The notes below the pieces were generated by a model. It did no database searches. It was not told the origin of the DNA and saw only the letters and a list, made by a program, of their open reading frames with translations. Source: Demequina silvatica (lineage in GTDB: Bacteria; Actinomycetota; Actinomycetes; Actinomycetales; Demequinaceae). From it: 64,000 nt of DNA. The position numbers and the translations under genes are program-made. Location of the stretch: positions 603,111 through 667,110 of the forward strand of contig NZ_BBMA01000002.1 in the NCBI RefSeq assembly GCF_000971215.1, written 5' to 3'. Of this stretch, positions 53,786 to 61,927 are shown one piece after another (position 1 is the stretch's first letter; each line of letters begins with the position of its first letter).

Positions 53786-54967
53786 TCAGCCGAGGATCCG
53801 CCGGAACAGCTGCCGGTAGCCCTCGCCCACGGCCTCGACGGAGTACGCGCGGGACCGGACCCGGGCCGCCGCGCCCAGCGAAGCCCGCAGCTCCTGGTCC
53901 TCGGCGAGCACCTCGAGAGAGCGCGCCAGCGCGGCCGCGTCGCCCTCGGGCACGAGCACGCCGGAGCGGCCGGGCTCGATCGCCTCGTTGAGGCCCGGCA
54001 GGTCGGACGCGACCACGGCGCAGCCCGCGCCCATGGCCTCGAGCATCGCGACGGGCAGGCCGTCCTGGTCGCCCGTCGACGCGCGTCGCGACGGGAACAC
54101 CGCGATGCCCGCGCGCGACAGCACCTCGTCGAGCTCGACCCGGCTCAGCTGCCCGCGGAACGTCACGGGCAGCCCCTCCGCCAGCGCCTCGAGCCGTGCC
54201 CGCTCGGGCCCGTCGCCCACGATCGTGAGGTCGAGCCGCGCGCGCGACAGCCGCAGCGCCTCGAGCAGCACGTCGAAGCCCTTCTTCTCCACCAGGCGCC
54301 CCACCGCGAGCAGGTGCACGGGGTGCTTCCAGGTGGCGGGCTTGGACACCTGGCGGTCGTCGTGGTCCACCTGCACGAACCTCGCGCCCATGGGGATCAC
54401 GTGCGTGGTCTCCGGGTCCGCGCCCAGCGCCAGCACGCGCTCGCGCATGTCCGCGTTCATCACGGTGACCGCGGCGGCGGCGCGCACCACGCGCGCCTTC
54501 GCCGCTCGCGCGGGGCCGTTGTCCAGCGCGTACAGGTCGCCGCCGAGCGTGGTCACCACCGTGGGCACGTCGGCCATGGTGCGCCGCGCGACCATCCCCT
54601 GCGGGATGATCCAGAACGCGTGCATCGCGTCGGGCCGGAAGTCGCGGACCTCGCGCCGCAGCGCCGTCGCGAGTCCGCCCAGCAGGAACGGCACCTGCGC
54701 CGCCCGGGAGCGGCGCGCGCGCACGTTCTCGAGGATCGCGCCGTCCGCGAGGTCCTCCCAGCGTGACGGGAAGTAGCGGTACCGCACCACCTCGACCGTC
54801 TCGGTGAGCCGCTCCCGCGCGGCGCCGCCCGGCACCGCGGGCGCGAGCACCCGCACGTCGAACTCGCGGCCCAGCTCGCGCGACAGATCCTCGACGAACG
54901 CCGGGGTCCCGTCACCCGCCCGCGCCGGCAGCGTCGACGTCAGGACGAGCACGCGCGGCAGAGCCAT
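53786..54967 (-). CDS. Glycosyltransferase family 4 (GT-B)
   Basis: The protein has 393 residues with two Rossmann-like domains. The N-terminal acceptor domain begins VLVLTSTLPARAGDGTPAFVEDLS. The donor domain has VGRLVEKKGFDVLLEAL, VGDGPERARLEALA and the EX7E region DGLPVAMLEAMGAGCAVVASDLPGLNE. The N-terminus resembles PimB/MshA-type enzymes. The acceptor and sugar are unknown. The 149 bases between rfbB and this gene hold a small palindrome (GGGAGCGCTCCC) but no gene. Confidence 0.92.
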   Translation of the reverse strand: MALPRVLVLTSTLPARAGDGTPAFVEDLSRELGREFDVRVLAPAVPGGAARERLTETVEVVRYRYFPSRWEDLADGAILENVRARRSRAAQVPFLLGGLATALRREVRDFRPDAMHAFWIIPQGMVARRTMADVPTVVTTLGGDLYALDNGPARAAKARVVRAAAAVTVMNADMRERVLALGADPETTHVIPMGARFVQVDHDDRQVSKPATWKHPVHLLAVGRLVEKKGFDVLLEALRLSRARLDLTIVGDGPERARLEALAEGLPVTFRGQLSRVELDEVLSRAGIAVFPSRRASTGDQDGLPVAMLEAMGAGCAVVASDLPGLNEAIEPGRSGVLVPEGDAAALARSLEVLAEDQELRASLGAAARVRSRAYSVEAVGEGYRQLFRRILG

Positions 54968-55000
54968 AGGATGACATCCGATACCTGAAGGGGCTGGTGG

Positions 55001-55870
55001 GTGAGCACAGTGTATGACGCCGCGGTGGTCGGATCCCGCGGCTTCCTCGGCTCCGCCCTGGTCGCCGGCCTGACCGCACGTGGCCTCCGCATCACGGGTT
55101 TCACCAGGGATGATCCCATCCTGGTGGACGATGCTCTGGTCACCCGGGCGGCCCACGTCCCGGTGATCGTGTGGGCGGCCGGGGGCATCACGCCGACCGT
55201 CGCGGCCGAGGATCCGGACGCCGTGGCGGCCGAGCTGGACGCCTTCCGGACCTTCGCGGAGGCCGCGGCCGCGCGCCCGGCCGCGCCCCGCATCGTCCTC
55301 CTGTCCTCGGGCGGCGCGATCTACGGGCCGCCCGCCCGGCCGCCGTACCGCGAGGCCGACGCGCCCGCGCCGCCCAACGCGTACGGCGCGTACAAGCTGG
55401 CGCAGGAGCGCATCCTCGCGGAGGCGGGGCTGCGGTCGACCGCGATCCGCATCGCGAACGCGTACGGCCCGGGGCAGCGCGGCGCGCACGGCCAGGGCGT
55501 GCTCGCGATCTGGATGCGCGAGCTGCGGGCCGGCGAGGCGATCACGCTGCACGGCGACGGCGCGGTCGCGCGCGACTACGTCCACGCGGACGACGTGGTG
55601 GAGGCCATCGCGCGCGTGCTCGCGCTCCCGGACGCGCCCGCCGTGGTGAACGTCGGCTCCGGCGTCCCCACCTCGCTCGCGGAGCTGGTCGAGCTGCTTC
55701 ACGCGGCGGTGGGGCCCGACGCGATGCGCGTGGACCGGCTGCCGTCGCGCGGCGTCGACCCGGACTCGACGTGGCTGGACGTGAGCCTCGCGCGCGAGGC
55801 GCTCGGGTGGGAGCCGCGCGTGCCGCTCGCGGCGGGCGTCGCCGACATGTGGGCGCGGCGGGGCGCATGA
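55001..55870 (+). CDS. NAD-dependent epimerase/dehydratase (extended SDR)
   Basis: The protein has 289 residues. The N-terminal AVVGSRGFLGSALVAGL is a variant GxxGFxG dinucleotide motif. The active-site SSGGAIYG and the NAYGAYKLAQE segment (YxxxK) follow, then ARDYVHADDVVEAI. It probably interconverts nucleotide sugars; substrate unknown. GTG at 55001 is used. The stop overlaps the next gene's ATG. Confidence 0.9.
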   Translation: MSTVYDAAVVGSRGFLGSALVAGLTARGLRITGFTRDDPILVDDALVTRAAHVPVIVWAAGGITPTVAAEDPDAVAAELDAFRTFAEAAAARPAAPRIVLLSSGGAIYGPPARPPYREADAPAPPNAYGAYKLAQERILAEAGLRSTAIRIANAYGPGQRGAHGQGVLAIWMRELRAGEAITLHGDGAVARDYVHADDVVEAIARVLALPDAPAVVNVGSGVPTSLAELVELLHAAVGPDAMRVDRLPSRGVDPDSTWLDVSLAREALGWEPRVPLAAGVADMWARRGA

Positions 55871-56814
55871 AGCGCGCGCTGAGGTGGGGCTTCCTCGCGG
55901 TCGCGGTGGGGCTGCTCGGCTGGGCCGTCGCGTCGAGCTGGGACGAGGTCTCCGCGGCGCTGCGCGACCTCACCTGGGGCGCGATCGCAGGCTCGCTGCT
56001 CGCGTGCGTGGTCGCGCTGGGCGTCAACGCGCTGTCCTGGCGCGCCGTGATGCGGGCGATCGGGCTGACCGCGACCGTGCCCGAGGCGCTGCGCGTGTTC
56101 CTGCTGTCGCAGGTGGGCAAGTACGTCCCCGGATCCGTGTGGCCGGTGCTCGCGCAGGCCGAGTTCGCGCGCGACCACGGCGTGAGCAGGCCGCGCGCGA
56201 TGACGGGGTCGATCGTCGCGATGGTGGTGGGCGTGGTGACCGCCGGGGTGGTCGGGTCGCTGGGCCTGCTGCTGTCCGTGCCGGGCGCGCTCGCGACCTA
56301 CTGGTGGGTGCTGGTGGTCGCCGCCGCGCTCGCGGCGCTGCTGGTGCCGCCGGTGCTCGCGCGCGTGGTCGCGCTGGCGTTCCGCGTGACCCGCCGTACG
56401 GAGGAGCCCGCGCGGATCGGGGGCCGCGCGCTGCTGGCGTCCGCCGCGTGGTCGACGCTCATGTGGCTGATCCTGGGCGTGCACGCGTGGCTGCTGCTGC
56501 GTGAGCTCGCTCCCGGCGCGGACCTGCTGGTCGCCACGGGCGCGTTCGCGTTCGCCTGGCTGGTGGGGTTCCTCGTGGTGATCGCGCCCGCAGGCGTGGG
56601 CGCGAGGGAGGCGGCGCTGGTGCTCGCGCTCGGGCCCGTCGCGACCCCCGCGCAGGCGCTCAGCCTCGCGCTGGTGAGCCGCTTCCTCATGACCGCCGCG
56701 GACGCGATCGGGCTGGGGGCGGGGATCCTTATCGGTGCGCGGCGTCCGGGCGGGGCACGTCCGGATCCTGCAGCAGCGCCTCGGGACCCTGGAGCAGCTC
56801 CTCCTCAGGGGTGA
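55867..56814 (+). CDS. Flippase-like membrane protein (LPG-synthase TM / UPF0104 family)
   Basis: The protein has 315 residues and eight or so membrane helices. The segments VNALSWRAVMRAIG, LLSQVGKYVPGSVWPV and LVVIAPAGVGAREAALVLAL are signature blocks of the lysylphosphatidylglycerol-synthase-type TM family, which includes glycolipid-related proteins beside GT2 enzymes. Coupled to the epimerase. Its 3' end overlaps the convergent GT2 gene by 86 bases; the extra C-terminus (RRPGGARPDPAAAPRDPG) is Pro/Ala-rich and may be a recent extension. Confidence 0.88.
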   Translation: MKRALRWGFLAVAVGLLGWAVASSWDEVSAALRDLTWGAIAGSLLACVVALGVNALSWRAVMRAIGLTATVPEALRVFLLSQVGKYVPGSVWPVLAQAEFARDHGVSRPRAMTGSIVAMVVGVVTAGVVGSLGLLLSVPGALATYWWVLVVAAALAALLVPPVLARVVALAFRVTRRTEEPARIGGRALLASAAWSTLMWLILGVHAWLLLRELAPGADLLVATGAFAFAWLVGFLVVIAPAGVGAREAALVLALGPVATPAQALSLALVSRFLMTAADAIGLGAGILIGARRPGGARPDPAAAPRDPGAAPPQG

Positions 56815-57766
56815 CGGCCGGCTCGATGCGGTGCACCGGGCCGTACTGCTGCTCCTTGAGCCGCTCGAGCTGATCCTCCGCGAGCACGCGGTTGGTGCGC
56901 AGCAGGTCCGACAGCACGCCCAGCGCCACCGCGAGCAGCGCCGCGGAGATGAGCGCGCCGCCCAGGATGAGGGACTGCACGTGGTCGCCCGTCTCGCCCG
57001 CGAGCCGCAGGATCGCGAAGCGCACGAACGGGATGAGGCCCGCGACCCCGAACAGCGTCGCGAGGGCCGTGAACACCGCCCACGGACGGAACATGATCGA
57101 GGACCGCAGGATCGCGAGGCCCGACTTCGCCATGTGCTCGAACATGTTGGAGAACAGGCGCGACTCGCGCGTCTTGGGGTTGGTGTCGATGGGCACCGAG
57201 GCGATCGCGAGGCGCTTGTTGCCCGCCTGGATGATCGTCTCCATGGTGTAGCTGAACTGCGTGACGATGTTGAGGCGGTAGAGCGCGAAGCGCGAGTAGG
57301 CGCGGAAGCCCGAGGCGGCGTCCGGGAGGTCCGTGCCGGCGGCCTTGTTCACCACCCACGACCCGAACCGCTGCATCACCTTCTTGAACGGCGAGAAGTG
57401 CGCGATGGTGTGGGTCTGGCGGTCGCCGATGACGATCTCGGCGGTGCCCGCCAGGATGGGCGCGACCAGGTCGCCGATCCGCTCCTGCGGGTACTGGTTG
57501 TCGCCGTCCGTGTTCACCACGATGTCCGCGCCCGAGCGCAGCGCGTGGTCCACGCCGTCGCGGAAGGACCGGGCGAGGCCCATGGTGCGGGCGTGCCTGA
57601 TCACGGTCGCGCCGTACGCCCGCGCGACCTCCGCCGTGCGGTCCGTCGAGCCGTCGTCGATGACGAGCACCTCGAGCTCGTCGACCCCGTCGATGGCGTC
57701 GGGGATGGACTCGAGGACGAGCGGCAGCGTCGTCTCCTCGTTGAGGCACGGGACCTGGATGACCAC
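56729..57766 (-). CDS. Glycosyltransferase family 2, polyprenyl-phosphate sugar transferase type
   Basis: The protein has 345 residues. The GT-A domain (about 1-230) has VIQVPCLNEETTLPLVLESI, VIDDGSTDRT and VNTDGDNQYPQE (metal-binding DGD). Two C-terminal membrane helices (about 240-315) follow. It resembles dolichol-phosphate mannose synthases, which charge a lipid carrier with sugar. Three GTG-type starts are near; 57766 is preferred because GGAGG lies eight bases upstream, whereas for GTG 57772 it is too close. Convergent overlap with the flippase-like gene suggests exclusive or balanced expression. Confidence 0.9.
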   Translation of the reverse strand: MVIQVPCLNEETTLPLVLESIPDAIDGVDELEVLVIDDGSTDRTAEVARAYGATVIRHARTMGLARSFRDGVDHALRSGADIVVNTDGDNQYPQERIGDLVAPILAGTAEIVIGDRQTHTIAHFSPFKKVMQRFGSWVVNKAAGTDLPDAASGFRAYSRFALYRLNIVTQFSYTMETIIQAGNKRLAIASVPIDTNPKTRESRLFSNMFEHMAKSGLAILRSSIMFRPWAVFTALATLFGVAGLIPFVRFAILRLAGETGDHVQSLILGGALISAALLAVALGVLSDLLRTNRVLAEDQLERLKEQQYGPVHRIEPAVTPEEELLQGPEALLQDPDVPRPDAAHR

Positions 57767-57900
57767 CTTCACGCCCTCCAGGCTAGTGCGCGCGCCGCGT
57801 GCGCACGGCGCGGTCGCGGACGCGTCGCGCACGGGGTCGCCCGAGGTGCAGTGCGCCACACCCCGGCGAGGTACGCGGCACGATGCGCAAGAATGGGCCG

Positions 57901-60750
57901 GTGACCTCCTTCGCCGACCGCCACATCGGACCCGACGCCCCTGCCCTCGAGACCATGCTGGCCGCCGTCGGCCACGGGTCGTTGGACTCCCTGGTCGACG
58001 CCGCGGTGCCCGCGTCGATCCGCGGCGACGACGTGCTGGTGCTGCCCGAGGCGCGCTCGGAGGCGGAGGTGCTGACGGCCCTGCAGGGCCTCGCCGCCCG
58101 CAACACGGTCAACGTCTCCATGATCGGCCAGGGCTTCCACGACACCATCACGCCGATGGCCATCCAGCGCAACGTCCTCGAGAATCCCGCCTGGTACACG
58201 GCCTACACGCCGTACCAGGCGGAGATCTCGCAGGGCCGCCTCGAGGCCATGCTGAACTTCCAGACGATGGTCGCGGACCTCACCGCGCTGCCCGTCGCGG
58301 GCGCCTCCCTGCTCGACGAGTCGACCGCCGTGTCCGAGGCCGTCCTGCTCATGCGCCGCGCGGTCCGTGGCAAGGACGGCGGGCGGATCGTCCTCGACGC
58401 CGAGTGCCTGCCCCAGACCGTCGCCGTGGTGAGCGCGCAGGCGGAGGCGATCGGGCTGCCGCTCGAGGTCCAGGAGCTCGGCGAGGACTGGGAGGCCCCC
58501 GAGGACCTGGTGGGCCTGGTCATCCAGCAGCCCGGCAACACCGGCGTGGTGCGCGACGTCACCACCCTGATCGACCTCGCGCACGAGGCGGGCGCGCTGG
58601 TGACCGTCGCCGCGGACATCCTCTCGCTGTGCGTCATCAAGGCCCCCGGGGAGCTGGGCGCGGACATCGCGGTCGGCTCGACCCAGCGCTTCGGCGTGCC
58701 CCTGTTCTTCGGCGGCCCGCACGCCGGCTACATCGCGGTCCGCGAGGGCCTCGAGCGCCAGCTGCCCGGCCGGCTGGTGGGCGTGTCCGTCGACGCCGAC
58801 GGCGACCGGGCGTACCGCCTCGCGTTGCAGACCCGCGAGCAGCACATCCGTCGCGACAAGGCGACCTCCAACATCTGCACCGCGCAGGCGCTGCTCGCCG
58901 TGGTCGCGAGCTTCTACGCCGTCTATCACGGCGCCGACGGCCTCCGCGAGATCGCGCTGCGCGTCCACCGGATGGCGTCGACGCTGGCGGACGCGCTGCG
59001 CGCCCGCGGCGTGACCATCCGCCACGACCGCTTCTTCGACACCATCGTGGTGGAGGCGCCGCGCGGCGCCGACTCCGTGGTCGCGCGTGCCGCCGCCCGC
59101 GGCATCAACGTGCGCCGCCTCGACGCGGACGCCGTCGCGATCGCGTGCGACGAGCGCACCACGCCCGAGATCCTCACGGCGCTGCTCGAGGCCGTGCTCG
59201 ACCGCCGCGCCGAGCGCCCGGTCTACACCGGCCCCACCGTCGCGATCCCCGTCGCGCTGCGCCGCACCTCCGAGTACCTCACGCACCCGCACTTCACGAG
59301 CTACCGCTCGGAGACCGCGCTCATGCGCTACATGCGCCGCCTCGCGGACCGCGACCTGGCGCTCGACCGCACCATGATCCCGCTGGGCTCGTGCACCATG
59401 AAGCTCAACTCCGCGGTCGAGATGGCCGCCGTGAGCTGGCCCGGCTTCGCGCAGATCCACCCCTTCGCGCCCGCCGACCAGACCGCGGGCTACCGCGAGA
59501 TGATCGGCCAGCTCGAGGGCTGGCTCGCCCAGATCACGGGCTACGCCGCGGTCTCCGTGCAGCCCAACGCGGGCTCGCGCGGCGAGTACGCGGGACTGCT
59601 CGCGATCCGCTCGTACCACCTGGCCAACGGCGAAGGCGAGCGCGACATCTGCCTGATCCCCGCATCGGCCCACGGAACCAACGCCGCCTCCGCGGTGCTC
59701 GCCGGCATGCGCGTCGTGGTGGTCGCGACCGCCCCCGACGGCGAGGTGGACCTCGAGGACCTCCACGCGAAGATCGCCGCCCACGAGGGCCGCGTCAGCT
59801 GCATCATGATCACCTACCCGTCCACGCACGGCGTGTACGAGGAGCACGTGGGCGAGGTCTGCGCCGCCGTCCACGAGGCGGGCGGCCAGGTCTACATCGA
59901 CGGCGCGAACCTCAACGCGCTCGTGGGCGTCGCGAAGCCCGGCCACTTCGGCGGCGACGTGTCGCACCTCAACCTCCACAAGACCTTCGCGATCCCGCAC
60001 GGCGGCGGCGGCCCCGGCGTGGGCCCGGTCGCGGTCGCGCAGCACCTGGTGCCGTTCCTGCCGCGGTCGCTCGCCCCCGTCCAGTCGCCCGCCGAGCTCG
60101 CGCGCGAGGGCGCCCCCGTGTCCTCCGCCCCGTACGGTTCCGCCGGCGTGCTGCCCATCTCCTGGGCGTACATCGCGCTCATGGGGCACACCGGCCTGCG
60201 CCGCGCCACGGAGACCGCGGTGCTCGCCGCGAACTACGTGGCCGCTCGCCTCGAGCCCCACTACCCGGTGCTGTTCCGCGGCCCCGGCGGCCTGGTGGCG
60301 CACGAGTGCATCCTCGACGTCCGGCCGCTGACCAAGGCGACCGGCATCACCGCGGAGGACATCGCCAAGCGCCTCATCGACTTCGGCATCCACGCGCCCA
60401 CCATGTCCTTCCCCGTCGCGGGCACGCTCATGGTCGAGCCCACCGAGTCCGAGGACCTGGGCGAGATCGACCGCTTCATCGCCGCGATGATCGCCATCCG
60501 CGAGGAGATCGCGGTGGTCGAGGCCGGGGAGATCGCGGCCGCGGACTCGCCGCTGCGGCACGCCCCGCACACGCTCGCGATGGTGGTCGCCGACGAGTGG
60601 ACGCAGGCCTACCCGCGCGAGCAGGCGGCCTTCCCCGTGCCGTCGCTGCGCACCGACAAGTACTGGTCGCCGGTGCGCCGCATCGATAACGCGCACGGCG
60701 ACCGGAACCTGGTGTGCGCGTGCCCGCCGCTGGACGAGTACGAGGCCTGA
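57901..60750 (+). CDS. gcvP: Glycine dehydrogenase (decarboxylating), P-protein
   Basis: This 949-residue fused alpha/beta P-protein of the glycine cleavage system decarboxylates glycine and passes the aminomethyl group to GcvH lipoate. Typical segments: N-terminal [32 protein letters not shown] with the PLP Lys in the C-terminal half, and [18 protein letters not shown] at 57901 gives the usual family N-terminus; an ATG at 57883 is possible. No gcvT or gcvH lies nearby and no glycine riboswitch is seen in the 134-base leader. Confidence 0.96.
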   Translation: MTSFADRHIGPDAPALETMLAAVGHGSLDSLVDAAVPASIRGDDVLVLPEARSEAEVLTALQGLAARNTVNVSMIGQGFHDTITPMAIQRNVLENPAWYTAYTPYQAEISQGRLEAMLNFQTMVADLTALPVAGASLLDESTAVSEAVLLMRRAVRGKDGGRIVLDAECLPQTVAVVSAQAEAIGLPLEVQELGEDWEAPEDLVGLVIQQPGNTGVVRDVTTLIDLAHEAGALVTVAADILSLCVIKAPGELGADIAVGSTQRFGVPLFFGGPHAGYIAVREGLERQLPGRLVGVSVDADGDRAYRLALQTREQHIRRDKATSNICTAQALLAVVASFYAVYHGADGLREIALRVHRMASTLADALRARGVTIRHDRFFDTIVVEAPRGADSVVARAAARGINVRRLDADAVAIACDERTTPEILTALLEAVLDRRAERPVYTGPTVAIPVALRRTSEYLTHPHFTSYRSETALMRYMRRLADRDLALDRTMIPLGSCTMKLNSAVEMAAVSWPGFAQIHPFAPADQTAGYREMIGQLEGWLAQITGYAAVSVQPNAGSRGEYAGLLAIRSYHLANGEGERDICLIPASAHGTNAASAVLAGMRVVVVATAPDGEVDLEDLHAKIAAHEGRVSCIMITYPSTHGVYEEHVGEVCAAVHEAGGQVYIDGANLNALVGVAKPGHFGGDVSHLNLHKTFAIPHGGGGPGVGPVAVAQHLVPFLPRSLAPVQSPAELAREGAPVSSAPYGSAGVLPISWAYIALMGHTGLRRATETAVLAANYVAARLEPHYPVLFRGPGGLVAHECILDVRPLTKATGITAEDIAKRLIDFGIHAPTMSFPVAGTLMVEPTESEDLGEIDRFIAAMIAIREEIAVVEAGEIAAADSPLRHAPHTLAMVVADEWTQAYPREQAAFPVPSLRTDKYWSPVRRIDNAHGDRNLVCACPPLDEYEA

Positions 60751-60847
60751 GGCTCGCCCGCGCGCACCTCCGCGCCCACCGGTCGCATGGCTACGCTGTC
60801 GGCATGAGCCCGCTGACCTGCCGTCGCCACCCCGGGCTCGGCGGGCC

Positions 60848-61927
60848 ATGACGCGTCAGGCCCTCCAGCCGCCGGTGCTGCCCGGGTACACGTACGTGCG
60901 CCCGCTCGGGCAGGGCGGCTTCGCGGACGTGTTCCTGTTCCAGCAGGACATGCCGCGCCGGCAGGTCGCCGTCAAGGTGCTGCACGCCAAGGTGCATGAC
61001 GCATCGGCGCGCGCGCTCGGCGTGGAGGCGGACGTGATGGCCGCGCTCAGCGCGCACCCGTCCATCCTCACGGTCCACGAGGCCTCGGTGTCCGGCGACG
61101 GACGGCCGTTCATGGTGGTCGAGTACTGCCCCGGCTCGCTCGCGAACCGCTACCGGTCGGAGCGCATCCCGGTCGAGGACGTGCTGAGCGTGGGCGTGCA
61201 GATCGCATCCGCGGTCGAGGCCGCGCACCGGATCGGGATGCTGCACCGCGACATCAAGCCGTCGAACATCCTGGTCACCCAGTTCGGCCACCCGGTGCTG
61301 TCCGACTTCGGCGTCGCGACGGCCGTGATGGCCGGCGACGCGGACGACGTCGCGATGAGCCCGCCGTGGTCCGCGCCCGAGGTGATCGACCGCATGAGCT
61401 CCGGCACCGTCGCCTCCGACGTGTGGTCGCTCGCCGCGACCGTCTACACGCTCCTCGCGCAGCACAGCCCCTTCGACGACGCGGACCGGCGCCTGCCGCC
61501 CGAGCAGCTCAAGGCGCGCATCCTCAAGGCCCGCTACCGCCCCACCGGCCGCGAGGACGTCCCGCCGTCGCTCGAGGCCGCGCTCGCGGGCGGCATGCGC
61601 CGCGACCCCGGCGACCGCTATCCGACGGCGCTCGCGCTCGGACAGGCGCTGCAGTCCGTGCAGCGCGAGCTGGGCCTGCCGGTGACGCCGCTCGAGGTGC
61701 CCACGGACGCCTGGGCGCAGGCGTCGCGGGTGACGGTGGACGATGCGCCGCGCGGCCCCGTGCGCTCGCACGTCCCTGTCGCGGCTCGCCGCCGCGCCAC
61801 CGCGACCGGCACGCTCGCCCGCCCGCCGCACGCGACGCCGCGCACGGTGGTGGCGTGGGCGCTCGGCGCCGCCGCGGCGGCCACGGTGACCACGCTGCTG
61901 GTGGTGACGCTGTGGGGCGGCGGGTGA
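60848..61927 (+). CDS. Membrane-anchored Ser/Thr protein kinase
   Basis: This 359-residue Hanks-type kinase has the Gly loop LGQGGFADVFLF, Lys in VAVKVLHAK, HRDIKPSN, DFGVAT and SPPWSAPE. A 60-residue linker leads to a single C-terminal helix (VVAWALGAAAAATVTTLLVV), with almost nothing outside. Its stop overlaps the start of the Ig-like gene (GTGA). Kinase plus large repeat protein is the beginning of a conserved actinobacterial locus (PFNA type in bifidobacteria). Confidence 0.93.
   Translation: MTRQALQPPVLPGYTYVRPLGQGGFADVFLFQQDMPRRQVAVKVLHAKVHDASARALGVEADVMAALSAHPSILTVHEASVSGDGRPFMVVEYCPGSLANRYRSERIPVEDVLSVGVQIASAVEAAHRIGMLHRDIKPSNILVTQFGHPVLSDFGVATAVMAGDADDVAMSPPWSAPEVIDRMSSGTVASDVWSLAATVYTLLAQHSPFDDADRRLPPEQLKARILKARYRPTGREDVPPSLEAALAGGMRRDPGDRYPTALALGQALQSVQRELGLPVTPLEVPTDAWAQASRVTVDDAPRGPVRSHVPVAARRRATATGTLARPPHATPRTVVAWALGAAAAATVTTLLVVTLWGGG

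Noticed and set aside
57767..57900. Glycine riboswitch upstream of gcvP
   Set aside because: The gap is only about 130 bases, is shared with a divergent gene and shows no tandem aptamer-like conserved core.
57769..60849. A 1026-codon minus-strand frame across gcvP
   Set aside because: Antisense to a full-length P-protein with all catalytic motifs; no ribosome site and His/Arg/Asp-rich composition.
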